In this document: positions 39,546-48,127 of the stretch, one piece after another
Layout of the letters: every line of letters begins with the position of its first letter
Numbering within the stretch: the first letter of the stretch is position 1
NCBI GenBank assembly: GCA_963751835.1
Contig: CAVVWD010000032.1
Location: forward strand, 1 to 64,000
DNA from: JACVRW01 sp963751835
GTDB lineage: Bacteria > Actinomycetota > Thermoleophilia > Solirubrobacterales > Thermoleophilaceae
Direction: 5' to 3'
Length of the DNA: 64,000 nucleotides
Notes under the pieces: generated by a model
The model's database searches: none
Seen by the model: the letters and a program-made list of their open reading frames with translations, nothing else
Told to the model about the DNA's origin: nothing
Translations under genes and position numbers: made by a program

Positions 39546-41798
39546 TCAACGGCATCGTCCTCCGCGCACCCGCACGCCGAGCGCCCTCGTGTATCCGGTC
39601 TGGAACGCGTAGCCCGCCTCTGCCGGCAGCCGCGCCCGGAACCGGTAGCGCAGCAGGCCACAGGTTCGCCGGAAGCGGTAGCGGATCGCCCAGCTCCCGT
39701 CGGCTTGGGTGCGCGTCGTCCGGAAAGTCTGCCAGCGTCCGGAGAGCACCACCTGGAGCTCGACCAGCTTGCCCGCTGGGGGCGCCGGAAGGGCGCGCAA
39801 CCGGCCAGAGAATCGGACGCTCTGGCCGTTACGAAGGCGCCGAGGGCTGGCCCGGAGCGTGGAGGCGGCGGAGGTGAGCAGGCTCACCTCACCCTGCGCC
39901 GGCAGCAGCACCGGGCGTTCCCCTGTAGACGAATCTGCAGCGTGCGAGTTGCGTCCGCGAACGCTTCGTATCTGAAGCGACCGTCCGCGTCGCTGCTTAC
40001 GACGCCGAGCAGCTGCTCCGGAGCGGTCGCGCTCGACGAGAACACCTGGATTTCCGCGCCCGGGACCGGCTGACCATCGCGGTTCTCGAGCCGGCCTGCG
40101 ATGGTGACTCGCTCTCCGTAGCGCACCTCGGCCTGCGGCCGGAGCTCGACTACCCGCCGCCGAACCGTTCGGCGCTTGCCGCGTCGCCTGATCGACCGGC
40201 GTATTGTGCGCTCGGTCTGGACGCCCGCGCGCAGGACCGTGGGTACCCGCAGAGGCAGCGTGACGACCATCGGCTCGCCGCTCGCGCGCTTGTCGGTGCT
40301 GTTCTGGTTCGAGGCCTGGTCCCACGCCGTCGCGCGGAGCTGGTAGACGCCGGCGGGGAGAAGGGAGTCGTCTATTCGTGCGAGCAGGCGGTCGCCCTGC
40401 CGCTCCGTCGCAAGCGATTGCCAGGTTCCCGTTCCCTGTCGGCTTAGCTCGATCTGGCCGCCCGCCAGCCCTGAGACGCGATCGGTGACCGCAACCGAGA
40501 CAAGGGTGGGATCCGACGAGGAGCCCTGCTCGAAGGCGAGCTGTGGCGGCTCGGGATCGAACTTGAGCGGCACGGGCACGGAGGCGTTCGACGGCTCGTG
40601 GTTCGTGGCCGCGTCCTCCCGCCACACCTTCAGCTGCCATTCGCCGGGCCCCGGCACGGACAGGTCTCCCAGCGCCGAGATGTCGGCTCCAGGTCGCCTG
40701 GCCTCGCTGCAGTCACCGCCGCCGACCCGGCAGATCTGGTAGCGGGCCGCGGCGATAGGCGCCCGGTCGCCCTCGGGTGGGTTGACCCAGGCGACGTCGA
40801 AGTCGTTCAGGTTGCGCCAGGCGGAGCCTCCCGCGAGATCGACGGCCACGGCACCGGGCGCCGTGTTGTCCACCCGCACCGTGACGGGACTCGACGCGCC
40901 GGGATTGTCCGCCGCATCCACGGCATCGACCGCAAGCGCCTGCGATCCGTCCGCCAGCGGTGTCGTGTTGACTGCGATTGCCCCGGCGCCGTTGACGCAC
41001 GGAACCCTTGCCGCGTAGTTGCACCCACGGTGGTGCTCGCCACGATGAAACGCCCGACACGATGGCGCGGGCGCGCTTGACCCCGACATTGTCATTGGCC
41101 ACGTAGTTCACCGTCTGCACACCCCGCACCCACTGCCCCTGCGTAAACGGGTTGTCCTGCAGGATGCTCACCGCCGGCGGACTGACGTCGACAACCGTCG
41201 CCTGCGCCTTGAAGGTCCGGATGTAGTTGAGCCCGCGGCTCGAGCAGTGGGGCGCTCTGTGTTCGCCCACGCACACGATTCGCTGGACGATCCTCGTTGC
41301 GCCGTTGATGTCGTAGGTGCGCGGACGTGGCCAGCCCGCTGCCTGTGCGTAGCCGCGGCGCGGACAGCGCGTGTTGGCTCGCACGTTCTTGATCGGCGTC
41401 GGAGGTCCGTCGGGGCGACTGGCCCAGAGCTGTAGGGCGTAGCGGCAGTCACGCCGCCGCGCCTGCCCGGACCAGGTGAAGCGGGCGAAGCGGGTCCCCT
41501 CGGGCGCCGTCATGACGAAGTAGGACCGCGATCCGCGCGGGACGCGCCCGGCGCGTGGGACGTTCGACGTCACGAGCCCTCGGAGTCCCGGCCCCTCCGG
41601 GTCGCACGCGCGCTTCCACATCATTCCGCGGGTGGCGAAGTCGTCGAACGCCTGCGTCGAGAAGTTGGCCCGGTCGGCCTGACAGGCGTTGATCGGGTAC
41701 TCGCTCGCTGCGGCGCTGCCGGGCAGGCTGAGCAGCACACCTCCGAAAGCGGCCAAGACGGTCGCGCGAATGAGGCGAGCAGTAAGGCTGATGTCCAT
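39546..41798 (-). pseudogene. Large secreted surface protein with apparent frameshifts
   Basis: About 750 residues if joined. ATG 41798 opens a signal peptide (TVLAAFGGVLLSLPGSAAA), then a Cys-containing N-terminal region and a central part with Ig-like patterns (SSPVTVRVDNTAPGAVAVD, DFDVAWVNPPEGDRAPIAA, VAVTDRVSGLAGGQIELSR). Near the C terminus are two beta-sandwich repeats (VTIAGRLENRDGQPVPGAE; VRFSGRLRALPAPP). The frame changes at about 41035-41055 and again at about 39911-39920, the latter in a CCC run, after which homologous sequence continues to 39546. Probably a cell-surface or matrix protein. Confidence 0.75.
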
Positions 41799-41820
41799 GG
41801 CCGTAAGAGAGCCCCCCGGA

Positions 41821-41920
41821 GAAAAATTCGCCCCCCGGCAACCCGAATTGGCGCGCCGCAGCCTATTGCGGAGCGCCCCTCCCTACATGGGGCAGCCCCG
41901 GCCGGCCAACCGGCTTTTTT
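41821..41920. other. Hairpin-rich spacer with U tracts on both strands
   Basis: Plus strand: GGCGC-g-CCGCA pairs with TGCGG-a-GCGCC (41850-41877), then a GGGG/CCCC stem at about 41890, then GCCGG-ccaa-CCGGC followed by six T (41901-41920), a canonical intrinsic terminator. Minus strand: AATTCG/CGAATT (41849-41825) runs into TTTT, 23 nt before the surface protein ATG. No coding sequence is seen. Candidate small RNA or paired attenuators. Confidence 0.55.
41901..41920 (+). terminator. Intrinsic terminator with no upstream gene on its strand
   Basis: Stem GCCGG/CCGGC, loop CCAA, then TTTTTT. Everything upstream on the plus strand back to 41799 is non-coding, so it must end a leader or a small RNA. 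Confidence 0.65.
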
Positions 41921-41936
41921 CGCACGTAGCGGAATG

Positions 41937-41978
41937 GATTCGCTGGACGCCTGGAGAGGCGTCCGTCAGCAGCGAATC
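41937..41978 (+). promoter_or_regulatory. Stacked hairpin just before the phosphotransferase start
   Basis: Outer stem GATTCGCTG/CAGCGAATC (41937-41945 with 41970-41978) and inner stem GACGCCT/AGGCGTC around GGAG, with a 6-nt bulge on one side. It ends 8 nt before ATG 41987 and could control translation or bind a regulator. Confidence 0.45.
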
Positions 41979-41986
41979 GTCACGCG

Positions 41987-42769
41987 ATGCAGCGACTCGC
42001 CGGCGGGCGCCAAACGGCGAGGGTGGTTCGTGTGGGCGACACCGCTCGTCGGCCGTTGCATCCAACCTCGAGTTCGTCCAATCGGTGCTGCGACATCTCG
42101 AAGCAGTCGGGTTCACCGGGGCGCCCCGAATCCTCGGTGGGGACGAGGCCGGCCGCGAGGTCCTGAGCTTTATCGAGGGTGACGTTCATGTCGCCGCGCC
42201 CGATTCTCCGGACCCGAGGCTGTCTGACGCTCAGCTGGCCAGCGCGGCCAAACTCATTCGCCGCTTCCACGACGCCACCGCCGGCAGCGTGCTGGCGGGC
42301 CCCGAGGAGGTCATCTGTCACGGCGACTTGGGCCCGCACAACACCGTCTTCGTCGGTGACGAGGCGGTTGGTCTTGTCGACTGGGACGAGGGCGTCGTTC
42401 CTGGTGCGCGTCGCCGACCTCGCTCACGCGATCTGGTGCTTCGTCGATGTGGGCGAATCGGGTGGCCCGGTTGAGGACCAGGGGCGGCGTATCCGGCTGA
42501 TGTGCGACGCATACGGTTGGGACGATCCCGGCGCAATCGTCGACGAGATTGCCGCTCTGCTCCGGCGGGCGCGTGACATGCATGTGAGCGCCGGCCGCCA
42601 CCGAGCGGCGGCCATCTTCGAGGAGCTAGTGAGGTGGATGGGAGACCACGATGAGGCGCTGAGAACGGTCTCCGGAGCTCATCGCTCTCCACGTGCTGAC
42701 CGGCGCCCGGCCAGGTATCCGATCAGCCGTGAATCAGCCAGCCGTCGGTCGCGCGGGCGGCTTCCATGA
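41987..42769 (+). pseudogene. Aminoglycoside phosphotransferase/choline kinase-like protein with frameshifts
   Basis: A kinase-fold (APH) protein assembled from three frames. From ATG 41987 one frame gives GGRQTARVVRVGDTARRPLHP; a shift at about 42068 leads to EFVQSVLRHLEAVGF and the catalytic loop ICHGDLGPHNTVF with VDWDEG; a second shift at about 42394-42410 leads to RVADLAHAIWCFVDVGESG and the helical C terminus ending near WMGDHDEALRT. The catalytic Asp and Asn and the metal-binding Asp are intact. The last 47 bp overlap lpdA, so the natural stop may be slightly earlier. Sequence error or pseudogene cannot be separated here. Confidence 0.7.
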
Positions 42770-44105
42770 CCGTCTCGGCAAACGCCGGATGCGGGTGGAT
42801 CGTCCGCGCCACCTCGGGATACCCGCCCTCGAGCTCGCGCGCGTTCACGAGCTCCTGGATGAGGTCGGCGGCCTTCACCGACAGGATGTGCGCGCCGAGG
42901 ATCTCGCCGTACTTCTTGTCGCCCACGATCTTGACCATGCCGGTGCGGTCGCCGTAGACGGTCGGCGCGCCCACCGCCCCCATCGGGATCTTTCCGACGG
43001 TCACGTCATAGCCCGCCTCGCGTGCCGCCTTCTCGGTGAGCCCGAACGAAGCGACCTGCGGATAGCAGAACGTCACCGCGGGGATGTACGTGTAGTCGAT
43101 CTCGTGGACTTCGTTCCCGGCCGCGTCCTCGACGGCGATGATGCCCTCGTCGGACGCCTTGTGGGCGAGCGCCGGCCCGGGGACCATGTCGCCGATCGCC
43201 CACACCCCCTGCCGTGAGGTGCGCAGGCGCCCGTCCACCTTGACGAGGCCACGCTCGTCACGCTCGATGCCGGCCTCCTCCAAGCCGAGACCCTCCACAT
43301 CGGGCCCCCGGCCCGCGGCGATCGCGAGGTAGTCGAACTCCTCGCTCTCCCCGTTGAACGAGACCTTGACGCCGGAGTCCGAAGCCTCGGCGCCCTCGAC
43401 CTTGGCGTCCGTCTCGATGCGCACGTTCTGCTTCTTGATCTCGCGCGCGCAGGCCTTGGCGATCTCCTCGTCCTCGAGCGGCAGGATCTGCGGCAGCGCC
43501 TCGAGCAGCACCACCTCGGTGCCGAGCCGCCCGAGCGCGGACGCGATCTCAGTGCCGGACGCCCCCGCCCCGATCACGCACAGCCGTGACGGCTGCTCGT
43601 TGAGCAGCCACATGCCGGCGGTGTCGAGGATGCGCTTGCCGAACTGGAGGTCGAGGATCGGCTTCGAGACTGAGCCGCAGGCGAGTATCACCCGCTCGGT
43701 CTCGATCTCGGTCCCGTCGAACTGGCCGCCGATCTTGACGTTGCCGTCGTCCGTGACCGAGCCGAAGCCCTCGATCAGGTCGATCTTGTTCTTCTTGAAC
43801 AGCATCCCGACGCCGCTCGTGAGCGTCTTGATCACCTTGTCTCGGTGCTTCGCGGCGCCGGAGTAGTCGATCGAGGAGCCGTCGACGCTGATCCCGAAGT
43901 CCCCGGCGTGCTGCACCTCCTGGTACACCTCGGCCACGCGCAGGATCGCCTTGGCCGGGATGCAGGCCTCGTTGAGGCAGCGGCCGCCTGTCTCGCCCTT
44001 CTCCACCACAGCGGTCTTGAGACCGAGCTGCGCGGCGCGGATCGCGGCCACGTAGCCGCCCGGCCCCGAGCCGATCACGATGCAGTCGTACTTGCTCTCC
44101 GGCAT
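42723..44105 (-). CDS. lpdA: Dihydrolipoyl dehydrogenase (E3)
   Basis: A 460-residue FAD-dependent disulfide oxidoreductase that reoxidises the E2 lipoyl group with NAD. The FAD loop is IGSGPGGYVAAIRAAQLG, the redox disulfide is in GGRCLNEACIP (two Cys four residues apart, with Glu-Ala where Val-Gly is usual), the NAD loop is VIGAGASGTEIASALG, and the C-terminal active His is in TIHPHPAFAETV. TAGACT on the minus strand lies 8 nt before ATG 44105, a leaderless arrangement. It stands apart from the pdh genes but completes the complex. Confidence 0.94.
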   Translation of the reverse strand: MPESKYDCIVIGSGPGGYVAAIRAAQLGLKTAVVEKGETGGRCLNEACIPAKAILRVAEVYQEVQHAGDFGISVDGSSIDYSGAAKHRDKVIKTLTSGVGMLFKKNKIDLIEGFGSVTDDGNVKIGGQFDGTEIETERVILACGSVSKPILDLQFGKRILDTAGMWLLNEQPSRLCVIGAGASGTEIASALGRLGTEVVLLEALPQILPLEDEEIAKACAREIKKQNVRIETDAKVEGAEASDSGVKVSFNGESEEFDYLAIAAGRGPDVEGLGLEEAGIERDERGLVKVDGRLRTSRQGVWAIGDMVPGPALAHKASDEGIIAVEDAAGNEVHEIDYTYIPAVTFCYPQVASFGLTEKAAREAGYDVTVGKIPMGAVGAPTVYGDRTGMVKIVGDKKYGEILGAHILSVKAADLIQELVNARELEGGYPEVARTIHPHPAFAETVMEAARATDGWLIHG

Positions 44106-44113
44106 GGCCGGTG

Positions 44114-44119
44114 AGTCTA
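44114..44119 (-). promoter_or_regulatory. -10 box of lpdA
   Basis: TAGACT on the minus strand, 8 nt before ATG 44105. It lies just beyond the end of the upstream membrane protein gene (44121). Confidence 0.5.
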
Positions 44120-44120
44120 T

Positions 44121-44651
44121 TTATCGCCGCGTAGAGCCCGGCCGCTCGGGCATCTGGATGCGCGCCATCGCCTTGACGAGGAACCAGAAGAGCGTGCCGG
44201 CGGCGAGGATTATCGCCGTTAGCACCAGCGCGGCGACGACGCTCGTGGAGGTGACAAGCCCAAGCGACGCGAAGATGATCGTGATCGCGAGCAGCGTCTG
44301 CATGCCGAGCACGGCCCAGTACCTCGCCTTCCACATCCCGTAGGCCATCACGCACAGCAGCCCGGTTACGAGCAGCGTGCCGGCGATCGCCGGCCCGCGG
44401 TCCGAGCCCGTCACGCCGTCCCAGCCGGCCACCACGGCGATCACGTTCGCAACAGCGAGCAGCACCGCCGCCGCCGCCGCGACAGTGACCGCGGTGGGCC
44501 GCTCACCCGGGGCGAGTGGCTTGAGCGACCGCCGCACCTCCTCATCCTTGGCCCGACCGCGGGCATAACCGCCACGCTCCACGGCGGGAGCGGGAGCGGC
44601 CGTCGTCCGCCGGCGCTCCTTGCGCCGCTTACGGCTGGCCTTCTGCGCCAC
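44121..44651 (-). CDS. Four-helix hypothetical membrane protein
   Basis: A 176-residue protein. A strongly basic cytosolic N terminus (ASRKRRKERRR) is followed by four membrane helices (about 55-75, 85-105, 110-132, 138-160) and a basic tail. No family is recognised. The GTG start at 44651 lies inside the end of thiE, with a 23-nt overlap, suggesting cotranscription with thiE rather than a shared function. Confidence 0.75.
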   Translation of the reverse strand: MAQKASRKRRKERRRTTAAPAPAVERGGYARGRAKDEEVRRSLKPLAPGERPTAVTVAAAAAVLLAVANVIAVVAGWDGVTGSDRGPAIAGTLLVTGLLCVMAYGMWKARYWAVLGMQTLLAITIIFASLGLVTSTSVVAALVLTAIILAAGTLFWFLVKAMARIQMPERPGSTRR

Positions 44652-45288
44652 CGGACGACTCCTCGAGCGCTCCCTTCAGCGCCGCGGCGGCCGCGCGCGG
44701 GTCGTCCGCGTCCCGGATGGCACGCACCACCACCACCCGCGAGGCGCCCGCTGCGATCACCTCGCGGACGTTACCGAGATCGATCCCGCCGATCGCGAAC
44801 CACGGGCGCTCGCCGGCATGCGCCGCCGCGTACTCGACGTACTCGAGGCCCGCCGCCGGCCTGCCCTCCTTGGTCGGCGTCTCCCATACCGGCCCCACGC
44901 TCAGCTGGTCCGCCTCGTCCGACGCCAGCGCGGCGTCGAGCTGGGCGGGCGAATGGGTCGAGAGCCCGATCAGCACCTCCGGCCCGGCAAGTGCCCGGGC
45001 CTCCGCCGGCGGCATGTCGTCCTGCCCCACGTGCACGCCGTCCGCGCCGCACGCCGCGGCCAGGTCGGGCCGGTCGTTCAGCCAGAAGAGCGCGCCGTGC
45101 TCGTCACAGGCCGCGCGGAACAGCGCGGCCGCCGCCATCAGTTCGGGGTCCGAGGCACGCTTGTCGCGGAGCTGGACCATGTCCACCCCCCCGACGAGCG
45201 TCGCCGCGAGCAGCTCCTCGAGCCCCGGCCGGACGTCGGTGACGAAGTACAGCCGGGCGCTCTGGAGCCGCTCGCGGCGTGAGCTCAA
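44629..45288 (-). CDS. thiE: Thiamine-phosphate synthase
   Basis: A 219-residue TIM-barrel enzyme that joins the pyrimidine and thiazole halves of thiamine phosphate. Motifs are VDMVQLRDKRASD, FWLNDRPDLAAACGADGVHVGQDD, LIGLSTHSPAQL, SVGPVWETPTKEG and FAIGGID. The TTG start at 45288 is 5 nt after the stop of the preceding gene and is the only start that keeps the first barrel strand. It is not next to the thiO-thiS-thiG operon (49455-51627) and has no visible TPP riboswitch. Confidence 0.93.
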   Translation of the reverse strand: MSSRRERLQSARLYFVTDVRPGLEELLAATLVGGVDMVQLRDKRASDPELMAAAALFRAACDEHGALFWLNDRPDLAAACGADGVHVGQDDMPPAEARALAGPEVLIGLSTHSPAQLDAALASDEADQLSVGPVWETPTKEGRPAAGLEYVEYAAAHAGERPWFAIGGIDLGNVREVIAAGASRVVVVRAIRDADDPRAAAAALKGALEESSGGAEGQP

Positions 45289-45293
45289 ATCGC

Positions 45294-46274
45294 CTACGGG
45301 CTGAAGGCCGACCCGTTCAGTGTCCTGCGCACGGTGCTGTACGCAGGCCGCGCCTTGCCGTTCCTCTTAACGAGGCCGGCATCGAAGCGGTTGCTGAGCA
45401 GCGGCTGCTTCCAGTTGTAGATGTAGAGGCGCTTGATGCGCGACCGGTACTTCTTGGCGAGCGAGAACATCCGCTTGACGGCCTTGTTGGCGCGGCTCTC
45501 CGAGAACGGGAACAGCGTTCCCCCGCTCGGCAGCACGAACTTCACGATCCCGCCGGTCTCGGTGAGCCACACCTGGCCCTTGACCGCCTTCACGAGCCTG
45601 CCGGTGCCGCCGGTCACCTGCCCCTTGCGCAGGTTCGTGTCGCGGTAGTTGTGAAGCCCCCAGATCTTCGGGCTCTTGGCGGTGCGCTTGAAGGTCTTGA
45701 GCCACGACTCCATGTTGACTTCGTCGATCACGTCCGCTGCCACGATCTTGCAGCCGCTACAGCGCGATCGGACCACGTTGAAGTACTGCGCCGCCCGCTT
45801 CGGGTTCTTGAAGGTCGGCTGCGAGCGGTGGTTGGCCTCGTTCCAGGGGCTGACCACCTTGACCTGCGGCCAGCGCTTGCGGAACGCCTTGAACGCTTTC
45901 GTGTACTCGCTGACGCTCGGCAGCTTGCAGGGCTTGGCCGGGCACCTCGACCCGAGCGCCGCGGTGAAGCTGATCAGCGGCTCGACGCGTGCAGCCTGTG
46001 CCTGCCCGACCCAGATGTCGAGCCAGACGGCCTCCTTCTTCTTCAGCGCGACATTCCAGGAAGGGAAGTAGCGCGCCCGCTTGACCTTCAGCTTGGTGAA
46101 GAGCGGGTCGGTGAACATCGACGCGTCCTGCTCGCCGATGCCGACCGAGATAGCCGCCTGTGAGCGGTCCGGGCTGGCGGCGAGGCCGCATCCGGCCAGG
46201 ACGACGGCCGCGACGAGGCATGCGAGTACGCGAGTCATGATCCTCCTGAGCGTATCTGCGGGGTTAAACGTCAT
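45294..46274 (-). CDS. Glycoside-hydrolase-like lipoprotein
   Basis: A 326-residue exported protein. The signal region LACLVAAVVLAGC ends in a lipobox. The rest reads as a glycoside-hydrolase (clan A) barrel: VVSPWNEANHRSQP holds the acid/base N-E pair, WGLHNYRDTN follows, and VWLTETGGIV holds the likely nucleophile Glu. ATG 46274 overlaps the upstream stop by 4 nt (ATGA). ATG 46238 is an alternative that gives a shorter, equally good signal peptide and follows AGGAGG at 3 nt. Polysaccharide cleavage at the cell surface is likely; the sugar is unknown. Confidence 0.78.
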   Translation of the reverse strand: MTFNPADTLRRIMTRVLACLVAAVVLAGCGLAASPDRSQAAISVGIGEQDASMFTDPLFTKLKVKRARYFPSWNVALKKKEAVWLDIWVGQAQAARVEPLISFTAALGSRCPAKPCKLPSVSEYTKAFKAFRKRWPQVKVVSPWNEANHRSQPTFKNPKRAAQYFNVVRSRCSGCKIVAADVIDEVNMESWLKTFKRTAKSPKIWGLHNYRDTNLRKGQVTGGTGRLVKAVKGQVWLTETGGIVKFVLPSGGTLFPFSESRANKAVKRMFSLAKKYRSRIKRLYIYNWKQPLLSNRFDAGLVKRNGKARPAYSTVRRTLNGSAFSP

Positions 46275-47725
46275 CGAAAGAGCGTGATCGGTTTCACGGA
46301 GGGGCTCGTATTGCCGCCGGCCGTGAAGCGGTAGCGCTTGCCGGAGGCGCCGGAGAGCCGGAAGCGGGCCTTGAAGTAGCCGCGCACGTTGCGCACCGAA
46401 ATCGGCTCGCCGAGGTTCTCGTAGCGCCTGCCCGAGCGCACCTGCACTTGGACGACGGAGCCGGCGCCGCCCGGCCGTGACGCGCCGCGCACCTCGACCG
46501 CGCTGCTGCCGAGCCGGCGTACGAGGATCGGCAGCCGGTAGGCGTCGTACACGCCCTTCTTGGGCCGCCCGTCGGCGAAGCGCAGGCCGCCCTGCCAGAG
46601 GCCGCTGTCACCGGGGGTGTCGTACATCGTGTACTGCGAGTAGGCGGCCACCCTACGGTTGGGCTGGGCGAGCCACAGCTCGGAGATGCCCATGAAGCCG
46701 GGGATGCGCTTGAGCTTCGCGCCGAGGATGCGGTCGGGCGGGTCCGACTGGAAGTCGAACTCGGTGATCCAGATCGGCTGCCGGGCGCCGCCGATGCGCC
46801 GCCGGGCGCGCAGCTTGTCGAGCGTGGCGGTCACACGGCCAAGCACGCGGATCGTCGCGTCGTCGCTCGTGTTCTCCTGCCTGCAGAGCGGGCCGCAGCC
46901 GCGCGTGTACGGGTGGTAGGCGAAGCCGTCCAGGCCGTTCAGCTTCTCGAAGTCGTCGCACCCGCGGAGGCGTGCGGCCCTGCCGCGGAACGGGCGGTAT
47001 GAGGAATCGACGCAGGCCATCTCGCGCAGGAAACGGAGCGGGCTCAGGTTGAGCCTCGGCCCGCAGCACCTGCTCGAGCCGATCGGCAGCAGCTCGCCGA
47101 ACAGGATCGTGTCCGCGCCGGCGCCGCCGCGCTCGAAACCGGCCACGGCGGCGCGCACCATGCTGCGATACAGGTGCGGCGCTGCCGGCACGCCGTTCTT
47201 CGACTGGGGCAGCAGGTACTTGTAGAGGTTGGGCTCGTTCCAGATCGACCAGACATCGACGCTCGGGTAGCGCTTGGCCGCCGCCTCGGCGAAGCGCCCG
47301 AACTCGCGCGCGCTCGGACGGTCCGCGCGCTCGTACTTGCCGCGCTTGCCGCGTGTGGCCCAGCTGGGGGCCGGCGGGCTGAGCGCGAAGACCACCTCGA
47401 AGCCGCGCGCCTCGGCGTCGGCGACGAGGTCGTCGTACTGACCCCAGCCGGGGTACTGCGAGGGGTCCGAGCCGTCGAAGCCCGCGGGCTTCTTCTTCCC
47501 AGCCGGCGCCACCGTCGCCCAATCGAGCTGCGCCTTGATCGCGTCGGCACCAAGGGCCTTGATCTCGTCGAGCGTCGCCTCGCGCATGCCGTCGCCGGCC
47601 CCGATCAGAATCGCGTCGTCCTGGAAGAGGGCCCACTGCTGTGAGCCGGCGCTCGCCGCGCCGGGAGCCAGCGCGAGCGCCACCAGGGCGAGCGTCAGCG
47701 TGGTGATGAGCGTTCTTGATCGCAT
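46271..47725 (-). CDS. Secreted glycoside hydrolase-like protein (clan A barrel)
   Basis: A 484-residue exported protein. The signal peptide ITTLTLALVALALAPGAASA is followed by a barrel with the two catalytic glutamates in predictable places: SIWNEPNLYKYL (acid/base) and IWITEFDFQSDPP (nucleophile). ALSPPAPSWA and FAYHPYTRG are further barrel-strand ends, and a beta-rich C-terminal domain of about 90 residues ends the protein. Frame upstream of ATG 47725 is open but non-homologous. It is coupled to the lipoprotein gene downstream, a likely paralogue of the barrel. Confidence 0.8.
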   Translation of the reverse strand: MRSRTLITTLTLALVALALAPGAASAGSQQWALFQDDAILIGAGDGMREATLDEIKALGADAIKAQLDWATVAPAGKKKPAGFDGSDPSQYPGWGQYDDLVADAEARGFEVVFALSPPAPSWATRGKRGKYERADRPSAREFGRFAEAAAKRYPSVDVWSIWNEPNLYKYLLPQSKNGVPAAPHLYRSMVRAAVAGFERGGAGADTILFGELLPIGSSRCCGPRLNLSPLRFLREMACVDSSYRPFRGRAARLRGCDDFEKLNGLDGFAYHPYTRGCGPLCRQENTSDDATIRVLGRVTATLDKLRARRRIGGARQPIWITEFDFQSDPPDRILGAKLKRIPGFMGISELWLAQPNRRVAAYSQYTMYDTPGDSGLWQGGLRFADGRPKKGVYDAYRLPILVRRLGSSAVEVRGASRPGGAGSVVQVQVRSGRRYENLGEPISVRNVRGYFKARFRLSGASGKRYRFTAGGNTSPSVKPITLFR

Positions 47726-47896
47726 GGCGTGTGGGCAAACGGGTGGTCGGGTACGGCGGAAGGACGCGGGCGAGATCGAGTGCGCCTTCGGGACCGGCGC
47801 GCTACCCGTCGTCGCTTTCACAACACACGGAACGCCCACGGTTGCGGTCCCCCGGCCCTGGTAGCGTCCCGCCAACGGGTCTAAACACCTAGCAGA
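47726..47896. other. Divergent spacer, glycoside hydrolase / DUF6458
   Basis: 171 bp between divergent genes. I find no convincing -10/-35 pair, hairpin or repeat. Confidence 0.3.
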
Positions 47897-48121
47897 ATGA
47901 GCATCGGAGCTTCCATATTCCTGATCGCGGTGGGCGCGATCTTGCGTTACGCCGTCACCGCGACCGTCTCCGGCATCGAGATCAAAACGGTCGGCCTGAT
48001 CCTCATGATCGCGGGGATAATCGGGCTCGTGATCTCGCTGGCGATGATCTTCCTGCGCGACGACGGCAGTGCGCCGCGCCCGCCGGACGACTACCCCACG
48101 CGCCGCATCTACGGCGGCTAG
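47897..48121 (+). CDS. DUF6458-type small membrane protein
   Basis: A 74-residue protein with two membrane helices: MSIGASIFLIAVGAILRYAV, then VGLILMIAGIIGLVISLAMI, and a short polar tail with RRIYGG. The MSIG-SIFLIA-GAIL pattern and the central V-S-G-I element fit DUF6458, common in actinobacteria and of unknown function. The next gene starts 6 nt after its stop. Confidence 0.82.
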   Translation: MSIGASIFLIAVGAILRYAVTATVSGIEIKTVGLILMIAGIIGLVISLAMIFLRDDGSAPRPPDDYPTRRIYGG

Positions 48122-48127
48122 GCGGCC

